Source: JANQKX01 sp039028695
Lineage (GTDB): Bacteria > Pseudomonadota > Alphaproteobacteria > Kiloniellales > Kiloniellaceae
Assembly (NCBI GenBank): GCA_039028695.1
Contig: JBCCHN010000041.1
Span: 1 to 37,689 of the forward strand
DNA: 37,689 nucleotides
Direction: 5' to 3'
Positions 25,863-33,375 of the stretch are shown here, piece after piece (position 1 is the stretch's first letter; each line of letters starts with the position of its first letter). A program made the translations under genes and the position numbers. The notes beneath the pieces are model-generated. The model searched no databases. It worked only from the letters and a program-made list of their open reading frames with translations, and had not been told where the DNA came from.

Positions 25863-26882
25863 ATGAAGGTCTGTATCTATGGCGCCGGCGCTATTGGTGG
25901 CTTTCTGGCGGTGGGGTTGGCTCAGGTGCCAGGGACCGAAGTATCGGTCATTGCACGGGGGCCCCATTTGGCGGCCATCCGTGACAAGGGCCTTACCCTG
26001 GTGAAGAAGGACGGTGAGGTTACCGCCCATCCCATGGCGACCAACGATCCTTCGGATATCGGCCAGGTCGATGTGGTCTTTAACTGCCTCAAAGCACACC
26101 AGGCCTGGCAATCGGCGGAAGATCTAGGTCCGCTCCTAGGCCCGGATACTGCCGTCGTCACCTGCCAAAACGGTGTCCCCTGGTGGTATTTCTATGGCTT
26201 GAAGGGACCTTACGAGGGACGACGGCTGGACGCAGTGGACCGTAACAACCGGCAATGGCAAGCGGTGGGTCCCCGTCGAGCCATCGGCTGCTCGGTCTAT
26301 CCCGCTGCGCAGATTACCGAGCCCGGTGTCATTAAACATGTCTATGGAGACAAATTTGCCTTGGGCGAGCCCGACGGCTCCACATCGGAACGCATCCAGG
26401 CCATTTCCACCCTTTTGGAGCAAGGCGGTTTCCGTGCCCCCATTTTGGAGGATATCCGCTCCGAACTATGGCTAAAGCTTTGGGGGAACCTCTGTTTTAA
26501 TCCCATCTCGGCCCTGACGAGGGGAACTCTGGACGTGGTCGCCAGCGACCCCACAACCCGCGCCACATCAAAAACCATGATGCTGGAGGCCCAAGTGGTT
26601 GCAGAGAGTCTGGGCGCTAGCTTTCGGGTCGATGTGGAGCGTCGCATCAACGGCGCGGCCGGCGTCGGCAAGCACCGCACCTCCATGCTGCAAGACTTGG
26701 AAGCCGGTAAAGCCATGGAAATCGACGCCTTGGTCACCGCGGTTCAGGAAATGGGCCGGATTACCGGCCACTCCACCCCGACCTTGGACGTGGTCTTGGG
26801 GCTGGTTCAACAATTGGGCATGAACCACGGGCTTTACCCCACCTATCCCGAGGCCAAATCCGAGGAAAAGACAACAGGTTAG
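25863..26882 (+). CDS. 2-dehydropantoate 2-reductase family protein; candidate oxalyl-CoA reductase
   Basis: 339 residues. N-terminal Rossmann motif YGAGAIGGFLA (NADPH), CQNGVPWWYFYG, and the C-terminal catalytic pair in LKLWGNLCFNPISALTRG (Lys about 205, Asn about 209) place it in the PanE/ApbA family. A paralogue in Methylobacterium extorquens, PanE2, was reported to reduce oxalyl-CoA to glyoxylate; this gene's position next to a CoA-ligase pair and a frc operon makes the same role attractive (inference). GAGGA precedes ATG by seven bases. It is divergent from the sucC-like gene and its stop codon overlaps the stop of tctA on the other strand. A true ketopantoate reductase is the alternative, but no panB or panC is here. 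Confidence 0.85.
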   Translation: MKVCIYGAGAIGGFLAVGLAQVPGTEVSVIARGPHLAAIRDKGLTLVKKDGEVTAHPMATNDPSDIGQVDVVFNCLKAHQAWQSAEDLGPLLGPDTAVVTCQNGVPWWYFYGLKGPYEGRRLDAVDRNNRQWQAVGPRRAIGCSVYPAAQITEPGVIKHVYGDKFALGEPDGSTSERIQAISTLLEQGGFRAPILEDIRSELWLKLWGNLCFNPISALTRGTLDVVASDPTTRATSKTMMLEAQVVAESLGASFRVDVERRINGAAGVGKHRTSMLQDLEAGKAMEIDALVTAVQEMGRITGHSTPTLDVVLGLVQQLGMNHGLYPTYPEAKSEEKTTG

Positions 26883-28393
26883 GTCGCTTGGTTTTTCTTG
26901 CGGACTTTGTCCAAGATCAGCTTGATGGCCGGCAGGAATATCAGGATCAGGGCAATGACCGTGATCGGGCCAGCGATGGGGCGGTTCAGGAAAATCATGG
27001 GATCCCCTGACGAGAGCAATAATGACTGTCTTAAGGTCGGTTCCGCGATGGGGCCGAGCACGATGGCGAGGACCGCCGGCGCCAAGGGGTAATCCAAGAT
27101 CCGCAGCAAAAAGGCGCCGATACCGAAGATCAGCATCAGCCACACGTCATGCATGTCCTGGGTTGCCGCATAGCCGCCCACCACCGACAGGGTGAATATG
27201 ACCGGCGCCAAAATGGTGAAGGGCATGCGCAACATCCACAAAAACAGGGGGATGAAGGCCAGATTGACCACCAGGGCGATGAAGTTGGAGACGTAGAAGG
27301 ATCCGACTAAGGGCCAGACAAAATCTGGCTGATCGGTGAAGAGCCTGGGTCCGGGCTGCAAACCCCAGATCACCATGCCACCCAAGAGGACGGCGGTCGT
27401 GGGAGAGCCGGGGATGCCTAAGGTCACCATGGGCAGCATGGCGCCGGTGGAGGCGGAGTTATTGGCGGCCTCGGGGGCCGCCACGCCATTGATGGAGCCC
27501 TTGCCATACTCCTCGGGCCGCTTGGCCGTCATTTTGGTAACACCATAAGCCATCAGCGAGCCCGGCGTGGCGCCGGCGGCCGGCAGGATCCCGACAAAAA
27601 AGCCCAGCGCGGAGCCGATTGTGGTGCCCCGCCAGGCACCGGCCGTCTTTTTCGCCGCTGCCAAGACATTGCGTACGGTGATCTCGGCCCCGGTCATGGT
27701 GATCTCGTCGCGGTTGGCATTAATGGTCCACAACATCTCGCCGATGCCGTAAACGCCGATGGCCAAGACCAGGAAGTTGATGCCGTGCATGAAGCCGGTG
27801 ATGTCCATGAAGATCAAACGGGGCTCGCCCGAGATCACGTCAAAGCCCACGGCCGAGAGGACCAATCCCAGGCAAATAGAAAGGATAGTCTTGGGAATAT
27901 CGTCGCCTCCCAGCCCCACAAAAGTGGCAAAGGCGAGTAGCATAAGTGCGAAAATCTCCGGCGGGCCGAAGCTGAGCGCCACACTGGCCAAAGGTGGGGC
28001 AAAGCCAGTGAAGAGCACGTTGGCGAACGTACCGCCGACAAAAGAAGCAATGGCCGCGGTGACCAGGGCCTGGTTGGCCCGGCCGGACAAAGCTAAGGGT
28101 CGACCGTCAAAGGTGGTCGCGACAGCGGTTGAAGCGCCGGGAATACCCAAAGTAATGGACGAAATAGCGCCGCCGTACATGGCCCCGTAATAGATAGCCG
28201 CCAAAAAGATCATGGCCGAGGTGGGGGGCACCAAAAAAGTGGCTGGCAGGAGAATGGCAACGCCATTAACCGAACCCAGGCCCGGCATGGCACCGATGAA
28301 AAGACCCACGGAAACGCCGATGACGATCAGCAGCAGGTTGAGCGGTTCTAAACAGGCAATCACGCCGTCCCACAACAGAAAAACTACATCCAT
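26879..28393 (-). CDS. tripartite tricarboxylate transporter, large permease TctA
   Basis: 504-residue TctA-family permease with about twelve hydrophobic segments. Characteristic Gly/Pro-rich boxes are present: GLFIGAMPGLGSVNGVAILLP near the N-terminus, YGAMYGGAISSITLGIPG, and the mirrored FFVGILPAAGATPGSLMAYG and LPMVTLGIPGSPTTAVLLGG in the second half. It acts with TctB and the periplasmic TctC to import carboxylates using an ion gradient. It is the last gene of tctC-B-A. The TAA stop (26879-26881) overlaps the TAG of the convergent panE-like gene. Substrate is inferred only from context. Confidence 0.95.
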   Translation of the reverse strand: MDVVFLLWDGVIACLEPLNLLLIVIGVSVGLFIGAMPGLGSVNGVAILLPATFLVPPTSAMIFLAAIYYGAMYGGAISSITLGIPGASTAVATTFDGRPLALSGRANQALVTAAIASFVGGTFANVLFTGFAPPLASVALSFGPPEIFALMLLAFATFVGLGGDDIPKTILSICLGLVLSAVGFDVISGEPRLIFMDITGFMHGINFLVLAIGVYGIGEMLWTINANRDEITMTGAEITVRNVLAAAKKTAGAWRGTTIGSALGFFVGILPAAGATPGSLMAYGVTKMTAKRPEEYGKGSINGVAAPEAANNSASTGAMLPMVTLGIPGSPTTAVLLGGMVIWGLQPGPRLFTDQPDFVWPLVGSFYVSNFIALVVNLAFIPLFLWMLRMPFTILAPVIFTLSVVGGYAATQDMHDVWLMLIFGIGAFLLRILDYPLAPAVLAIVLGPIAEPTLRQSLLLSSGDPMIFLNRPIAGPITVIALILIFLPAIKLILDKVRKKNQAT

Positions 28394-28430
28394 CGGTCTG
28401 GTGAATCCTTAAGGCTTCATGAAGATCGTT

Positions 28431-28952
28431 TTAGAGGAAGATGTCATAAAGCGGGATAAAGAGTGGCTCGAGGTACCCCTTCGGCAGAACGATCCGCATG
28501 GCCACATCGAAGAAAAAGAAGGTCACAACCGGCGCGCCCAGGGAAATGGACAAGGTTGTGATCCAATTATGGCGTCCCAGAAAGGCCAAGTAATAGATAA
28601 GGAAAACGGTCATGGCCCCATACATCCCAATAAAATGGATGAGACCAATGAAGGCCGTGACCCCACCTCCCACCTTGAGCAAGGTCAAGACACCGTAGCT
28701 ATCCAGATACTTTTCCGTTGACCGTGAGGGCGGGGACTTGCGGCGGACCCAATTGATCACGATCCACACGCAACTCATCAGCATAATGGCGGAGAGCCAA
28801 AAAGGCCAAAATCCGCTTCCCGGCCCCTCACCTTCTGCATACTTGATGCTGTCCCCCCAGCCATCGCCCCAGGACGACTGGCCACTTTTCCACATGATGT
28901 AGATCGAGAGGAAACCCAGAATGATCGCGGTGACCAGTTCAGCGCGCCTCAT
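28431..28952 (-). CDS. tripartite tricarboxylate transporter, small permease TctB
   Basis: 173 residues, four TM helices (about residues 5-22, 48-68, 92-118 and 123-160), with a soluble loop after TM1 that includes the family's GPGSGFWPFWLSAIMLMS segment. Small integral-membrane partner of TctA. It lies 35 bases after tctC and 37 bases before tctA. Confidence 0.9.
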   Translation of the reverse strand: MRRAELVTAIILGFLSIYIMWKSGQSSWGDGWGDSIKYAEGEGPGSGFWPFWLSAIMLMSCVWIVINWVRRKSPPSRSTEKYLDSYGVLTLLKVGGGVTAFIGLIHFIGMYGAMTVFLIYYLAFLGRHNWITTLSISLGAPVVTFFFFDVAMRIVLPKGYLEPLFIPLYDIFL

Positions 28953-28987
28953 TTTTTGCCTCCCCTCGATCCATCAACCGCTTTATC

Positions 28988-29962
28988 TTACTTAATGGCG
29001 CCCGAGGCTTTTAGGATTTCCTCGTGACGGTTGCGCTGGGTGTCCCAATAACCTTTCAGATCATCGCCATCCAGCTTGTCCCCTTGCAGGGACTTGTCCG
29101 TCATGTACTTCTGCCATTTCTCCGAACCATAGACGTTGTTGAAAAGATCCTGATAGAAGGCCAAAGCCTCGTCGGACATGCCCGGCGCACCGACCACGGC
29201 CCGCTGCATGTAATAGGAGAAGTCTGCACCTTTTTCCTTGGCCGTGGGTACATCCGGGAAAAGCGGCAGGCGCTCGTCGGTAAAGGCCACCAAGGGGATC
29301 AGATCACCGGATTCGTAAAAGCCGAGAGCCTCGGAGGGATTGTTGACTGAGCTGTCGATTTGTTGACCGGCTAGGTCCTTAGCCACGGCGCCCCCGCCCT
29401 TATAGGGGATATACTTGATATTAAGGTCGAAGTTGGAATTCAAAAAATCAGTAATGATGTTGTCTTCCGAATTTTTGCCGGTGCCGCCCATGACCCAGCC
29501 GTCACCGCGGTTCTTGGCTTCCGCTACGAACTCCTCAAAGGTGGAGACGCCTTCGTCCTTGTGAACCCACAGCAAGAAGGTGTCTTCCGCCATACGACCC
29601 ACCGGTGCAAAGGTCATGATGTCCACGCCAAGACCCGGCTGACGCAAGGGCGTGGTGAAGAAGGAGTTCAAGGTCACCATAATGGTGTGATCCGGATCAC
29701 CGGCCGTATTGAGAGCCACCAGGGCCTCCGCCCCAGATCCACCCGGCTTGTTCACCGGAATGAGAGGCTTGGGGGACATGGATTCTTCTTCAACAATTGC
29801 CTGCATAAGACGCGCCATCTTGTCGGCACCGCCGCCCTTACCGGCCATGATGACAAAATCGATGGGTTTGTTGGGTTCCCAAGCCTGGGCCGCGGTAGTC
29901 AATCCGGCCAAACCGATAACCGCTGCGCTTGCCGCGATCATTACTCTACGTGTGAATGCCAT
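28988..29962 (-). CDS. tripartite tricarboxylate transporter substrate-binding protein TctC
   Basis: 324-residue periplasmic binding protein. A signal peptide is clear (core about residues 8-24, cleavage after AQA). The Bug/TctC family blocks are present: PIDFVIMAGKGGGADKMARL, NKPGGSGAEALVALN, YIPYKGGGAVAKDLAGQQID, and FPDVPTAKEKGADF. GGGAGAGAG precedes ATG. It is the first gene of tctC-B-A. The 224-base gap to uspA shows no operator copy, so it may be read through from the gntR operon or use its own promoter. Family members bind di- and tricarboxylates; a ligand related to the neighbouring pathway is inferred. Confidence 0.93.
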   Translation of the reverse strand: MAFTRRVMIAASAAVIGLAGLTTAAQAWEPNKPIDFVIMAGKGGGADKMARLMQAIVEEESMSPKPLIPVNKPGGSGAEALVALNTAGDPDHTIMVTLNSFFTTPLRQPGLGVDIMTFAPVGRMAEDTFLLWVHKDEGVSTFEEFVAEAKNRGDGWVMGGTGKNSEDNIITDFLNSNFDLNIKYIPYKGGGAVAKDLAGQQIDSSVNNPSEALGFYESGDLIPLVAFTDERLPLFPDVPTAKEKGADFSYYMQRAVVGAPGMSDEALAFYQDLFNNVYGSEKWQKYMTDKSLQGDKLDGDDLKGYWDTQRNRHEEILKASGAIK

Positions 29963-30186
29963 TTTCTCTCTCCCTTATTCGTTGGCATTTGTATCTACGC
30001 TCTCATACCGGCGGTCCCCGCCAGAACTTTTTTTGAAAGCGCCCCGAAACAATCTTATCTGGACTGTACAAGGTTACAAACATTATCCGAATAGCGCTGG
30101 CCGCCCAAATCCGACAAAGCCGGAAAATATCTGACGCGGCCGTCCCTATTATCCTTTTCCACTGACTCCTTTTTCCCATTCCCCGA

Positions 30187-31050
30187 CTAGTGGACCATCA
30201 CCACCGGCATGGTTGTCGCATCGACAACTTCCTGCGTGGCGCCCCCGAATACCGATTCCTGTTCCCGACTGCGGCTGTAAGCTCCCATCACCAATAAATC
30301 CGCACCAACGTCGTCAGATTTTGACAAGATCACCCGACCCGGGCGGTCGCCGCCTACAATAGCCTCACGCCGCGCCGGAATTCCGGCGACCTCAAGATAG
30401 GACATCAGGTCTTGTCCCGAGGCCCCGCTGGAGCCATCGCTGCCATCCAAAACTACAACCTCATCGGCAGCTTGCAGGTGCGGCAGGGCCAGAGCTACAG
30501 CCCGGCTCGCTTCCGTAGATCCATTCCAGGCCAAGGCAACACAGCGGCCAAGACCCGCGCTACTGGGCACACCGGCGGGACACAGGAGAACAGGGCGCCC
30601 GGTATTGAATAAAGCAGCCCTCAGCGTGTTAACGCCCAAGTTCCGGTCCCGGTCGGGCTTGGCCACGGCGACCAAATCGACCAAGCGGCCCCTGCGCTTG
30701 ATTACGTCCATTTGCTTGCCCTGCTCTTCGCACCAGCCGGCGCTGGCCTGATCCCGCGGCGGCTTCTCGTCACCGATTAGATCCAGCCCGAGGCTTTGAA
30801 TGAAGGCCTGGTATTTGTCGCGAAGGGCGGTCTCCTCCGCATTGGCCAACTCGGTAGCGTGACTTTGAATCTGAGCGCGCAATGCTTGGGGAACCACAAC
30901 CCCGTAAGGCACCATATCGCTCGGCTTGGCGCGACAATGCATGGCCATCACATGGGCCTTGTGGCGGGCGGCCACAGCGGCCGCGTGGGCAAGAACGCCC
31001 TCGCCTTTTCCGTCGCCCCGCAAAGGCACCAAGATCACCGATATGGACAT
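30187..31050 (-). CDS. universal stress protein, tandem UspA domains
   Basis: About 287 residues with two Usp folds. The first (about 1-145) opens SVILVPLRGDGKG. The second (about 155-287) has CVALAWNGSTEASRAVALALP and the ATP-binding end LLVMGAYSRSREQESVFGGATQEVV, close to the G-x2-G-x9-G-T pattern, so the second half probably binds ATP. ATG 31059 follows GAGGT by a single base; ATG 31050 gives workable spacing and the start MSISVILVP, so I prefer it. It is the last gene of the gntR-oxc-frc-formylhydrolase run, 43 bases after the preceding stop. Its role beside metabolic enzymes is unknown. Confidence 0.9.
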   Translation of the reverse strand: MSISVILVPLRGDGKGEGVLAHAAAVAARHKAHVMAMHCRAKPSDMVPYGVVVPQALRAQIQSHATELANAEETALRDKYQAFIQSLGLDLIGDEKPPRDQASAGWCEEQGKQMDVIKRRGRLVDLVAVAKPDRDRNLGVNTLRAALFNTGRPVLLCPAGVPSSAGLGRCVALAWNGSTEASRAVALALPHLQAADEVVVLDGSDGSSGASGQDLMSYLEVAGIPARREAIVGGDRPGRVILSKSDDVGADLLVMGAYSRSREQESVFGGATQEVVDATTMPVVMVH

Positions 31051-31093
31051 GCGCCCCATACCTCAAATGTAACTTTGGACAGGTTCACGAAAG

Positions 31094-32008
31094 TCATCCT
31101 AAATGATCGCCGACCGACAAACCCGCTTCGGCAGCCCACTGAGATGCGGGTACCTTGCCGCCGCCTTGCGGGCGGGTTCGTTTGATTAGAATGCGGCCCC
31201 CATCGGCCTGGACTTCAACACCATCTTCGGTGAGGGCGGTGATTTGCCCCGGCGTCCCATCGCCGGGGCATAGGGCGGAATCGTAAATTTGCACCTCGCC
31301 GCCCGCCGATTTAGTCCAGGCACCCGGCTGTGGATTACAGCCCCTTATCAGATTGTAAACCTTGGACGCCGGTTGCGACCAATCCACCTGCGCATCTTTT
31401 TTGCGGCACCAGCTCTCGTATGTAGCCTTGGCATTGTCTTGCGGCTGGCGCGGCGGGTTCCCATCCCGGAAGAGGTCGCAGACTTCTAATACCGACTGGG
31501 TTGCCACGGGAAAAATCTTTTTAAAATAGATGTCACCCAAGGTGTCGTCGGGTCCAATGTCCACAGGGCGCTGGAGCAGAATATCGCCTTCATCCAAGCC
31601 ATCCGTAGGATAAAACCAGCTATAGCCCGTTTCAGTGCTGCCCCAGATTATCGGCCAATTGATGGATGAAGGCCCGCGATGGAGCGGCAACAATGACGGG
31701 TGAAAGCAAATCGCGCCCAGCCTGGGAATGGCGCAGGTGGTTTCGGGCACAAAAAGGGTCACATAAGCCATGACCAAGAGGTCCGCCTGGAGCCCTTCCA
31801 TCTCGGCCATGGTGTCCGCCGCCTTGAAGTCGGTCGGTTGAAGCACTGGCAAACCCTTTTCCAGAGCAAAGGATTTGAGAGGGTCCAAAGGCCGACCTTC
31901 TTTATCGGGCGCACAATAGACCGCGACCACTTCGTCCGTTCCCGCTTCCAGAAGTTGCTTAAGCACCTCTTGTCCGAAAGCTTGTTGTCCCATCACGATG
32001 AGACGCAT
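31094..32008 (-). CDS. stand-alone homologue of the 10-formyl-THF dehydrogenase hydrolase domain (formyltransferase fold)
   Basis: 304 residues. It matches the N-terminal hydrolase domain of FDH (ALDH1L1) better than Fmt or PurN: VMGQQAFGQEVLKQL, APDKEGRPLDPL, ICFHPSLLPLHRGPSSINWPI (His about 103, with Ile in place of the Asn of Fmt's NxHxSLLP), PTDGLDEGDILLQ (catalytic Asp about 139 or 142), IFPVATQSVLEV, and the folate-end block VYNLIRGCNPQPGAWT. The ALDH and carrier domains of full FDH are absent. GGAG lies seven bases before ATG. It is located directly after frc, whose reaction and the TPP enzyme's both involve formyl-CoA. Likely jobs are formyl-CoA hydrolysis or formyl transfer between CoA and THF (inference). 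Automatic annotation would probably call it methionyl-tRNA formyltransferase. Confidence 0.85.
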   Translation of the reverse strand: MRLIVMGQQAFGQEVLKQLLEAGTDEVVAVYCAPDKEGRPLDPLKSFALEKGLPVLQPTDFKAADTMAEMEGLQADLLVMAYVTLFVPETTCAIPRLGAICFHPSLLPLHRGPSSINWPIIWGSTETGYSWFYPTDGLDEGDILLQRPVDIGPDDTLGDIYFKKIFPVATQSVLEVCDLFRDGNPPRQPQDNAKATYESWCRKKDAQVDWSQPASKVYNLIRGCNPQPGAWTKSAGGEVQIYDSALCPGDGTPGQITALTEDGVEVQADGGRILIKRTRPQGGGKVPASQWAAEAGLSVGDHLG

Positions 32009-32034
32009 GGAATGTCTCCCCTCGTCCTGTTCTT

Positions 32035-33309
32035 TTATTCAGCCGCTTGGGGCTTTAATTCTCCAACAGCGCCCGAAGCGCCGATCCGCTCGATATCCTC
32101 GTCGGAATAACCCAAGACCTCGCGCAATATTTCTTCACTGTGCTCGCCGAGCAGCGGCGAGCGCTCCACCTGGGCCGGGCTGTCCGACAGCTTTATGGGG
32201 CAACCCACGCTGAGGTAGGGTCCGCGCTCGGGGTGATCTACCTCAACAACCGTGCCGGTCGCTCTGAGGCCTTCATCCTCGGCCAGTTCCTTCATGCTCA
32301 GGATCGGCCCCACGGGAATATCCAAGGGATTGCAAATCTCCATGACCTCATACTTGGTCTTGGTCTTGGTCCAGGCCTCGATGGTATCGAAGACCTCGTT
32401 CAAGCGGGGCAAGCGTGCCGGCGGCGTGGCGAAGTCCGGATCGGTCTTCCATTCGGGCTTGCCGATCACATCGCAGATCTTTTCCCATACGGCCGCCTGG
32501 GTGATGAAGTAGGTGTAAGCATTGGGATCCTGCTCCCAGCCCTTGCACTTCAAGATACGGCCCGGCTGACCACCACCGGAGTCGTTGCCAGCACGCGGTG
32601 TTGCCTCGCCAAAGGGAATGTTTTCGCCGAATTGAGAGTACTCCTTGAGCGGTCCGGCATCCAGACGCTGCTGATCCCGCAACTTAACCCGGCAGAGGTT
32701 GAGAACCCCATCCTGCATGGAAGCCATAACTCTCTGGCCGCGCCCCGTCTTCTCCCGTTGAAAGAGAGCCGTCACAATGCCCAAGGCCAGGTGCAGACCG
32801 GTGCCTGAATCACCGATTTGTGCCCCGGTCACCAAGGGCGGGCCGTCCAGCCACCCGGTGGTCGAGGCCGATCCGCCGGCGCACTGGGCCACGTTTTCGT
32901 ATACCTTACAATCCTCGTACTTGCCCGGCCCGAAGCCCTTGACAGAAGCCATGATCATGCGCGGATTAATCTTTTGGATTTGCTCCCAGCCAAAACCCAT
33001 GCGATCCAAGGCACCGGGGGCGAAATTTTCCACCAGCACGTCGCAGCTTTGCACCAGACGGGTCAACACCTCCTTGCCCGTCTCGTTCTTCGAATTGAGC
33101 TCAAGGGAGCGTTTGTTGTGGTTCAGCATGGTAAAATAGAGGCTGTCGGCGCCCGGCTTATCCACCAGTTGCTTGCGGGTGGCATCGCCAACCCCCGGCC
33201 TTTCCACCTTGATCACGTCCGCACCGAACCAGGCCAAAAGCTGGGTGCAGGTGGGGCCCGACTGCACGTGGGTGAAATCCAAAATCTTGACGCCGTCAAG
33301 TGCTTTCAT
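32035..33309 (-). CDS. frc: formyl-CoA:oxalate CoA-transferase (class III CoA-transferase)
   Basis: 424 residues against 428 in Oxalobacter formigenes Frc. Transfers CoA from formyl-CoA to oxalate. Close matches to that enzyme as I recall it include DFTHVQSGPTCTQLL, DKPGADSLYFTMLNHNKRS, YENVAQCAGGSASTTGWLDGPP, the catalytic Asp in AQIGDSGTG (about 167), VLNLCRVKLRDQQRL, the glycine-loop SGGGQPG, LKCKGWEQD, IPVGPILSMKELAEDE and PLLGEHSEEIL. The residue at the Trp48 position of the Oxalobacter enzyme is Gln (about 47), which I recall is also Gln in E. coli YfdW. It lies between the TPP enzyme (66-base gap) and the formylhydrolase-like gene (26-base gap). Of the island's enzymes this is the most confidently assigned. 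Confidence 0.92.
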   Translation of the reverse strand: MKALDGVKILDFTHVQSGPTCTQLLAWFGADVIKVERPGVGDATRKQLVDKPGADSLYFTMLNHNKRSLELNSKNETGKEVLTRLVQSCDVLVENFAPGALDRMGFGWEQIQKINPRMIMASVKGFGPGKYEDCKVYENVAQCAGGSASTTGWLDGPPLVTGAQIGDSGTGLHLALGIVTALFQREKTGRGQRVMASMQDGVLNLCRVKLRDQQRLDAGPLKEYSQFGENIPFGEATPRAGNDSGGGQPGRILKCKGWEQDPNAYTYFITQAAVWEKICDVIGKPEWKTDPDFATPPARLPRLNEVFDTIEAWTKTKTKYEVMEICNPLDIPVGPILSMKELAEDEGLRATGTVVEVDHPERGPYLSVGCPIKLSDSPAQVERSPLLGEHSEEILREVLGYSDEDIERIGASGAVGELKPQAAE

Positions 33310-33375
33310 ACTGACAATCCCTGACTTTTCTTTTTGTCACCGACGGGGCCGCAACAAACCGGGCCACCCGAATCC

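Noticed and set aside
30008..30036. Hairpin with T run (GGCGG-TCC-CCGCC then T7) near 30010-30035
   Set aside because: The T run is on the plus strand, while both flanking genes (tctC and uspA) are on the minus strand, so it terminates no known transcript; the stem is only five base pairs.
31094..32008. Methionyl-tRNA formyltransferase (fmt)
   Set aside because: The Asn of the NxHxSLLP motif is replaced by Ile and the flanking blocks match the FDH hydrolase domain; there is no def neighbour.
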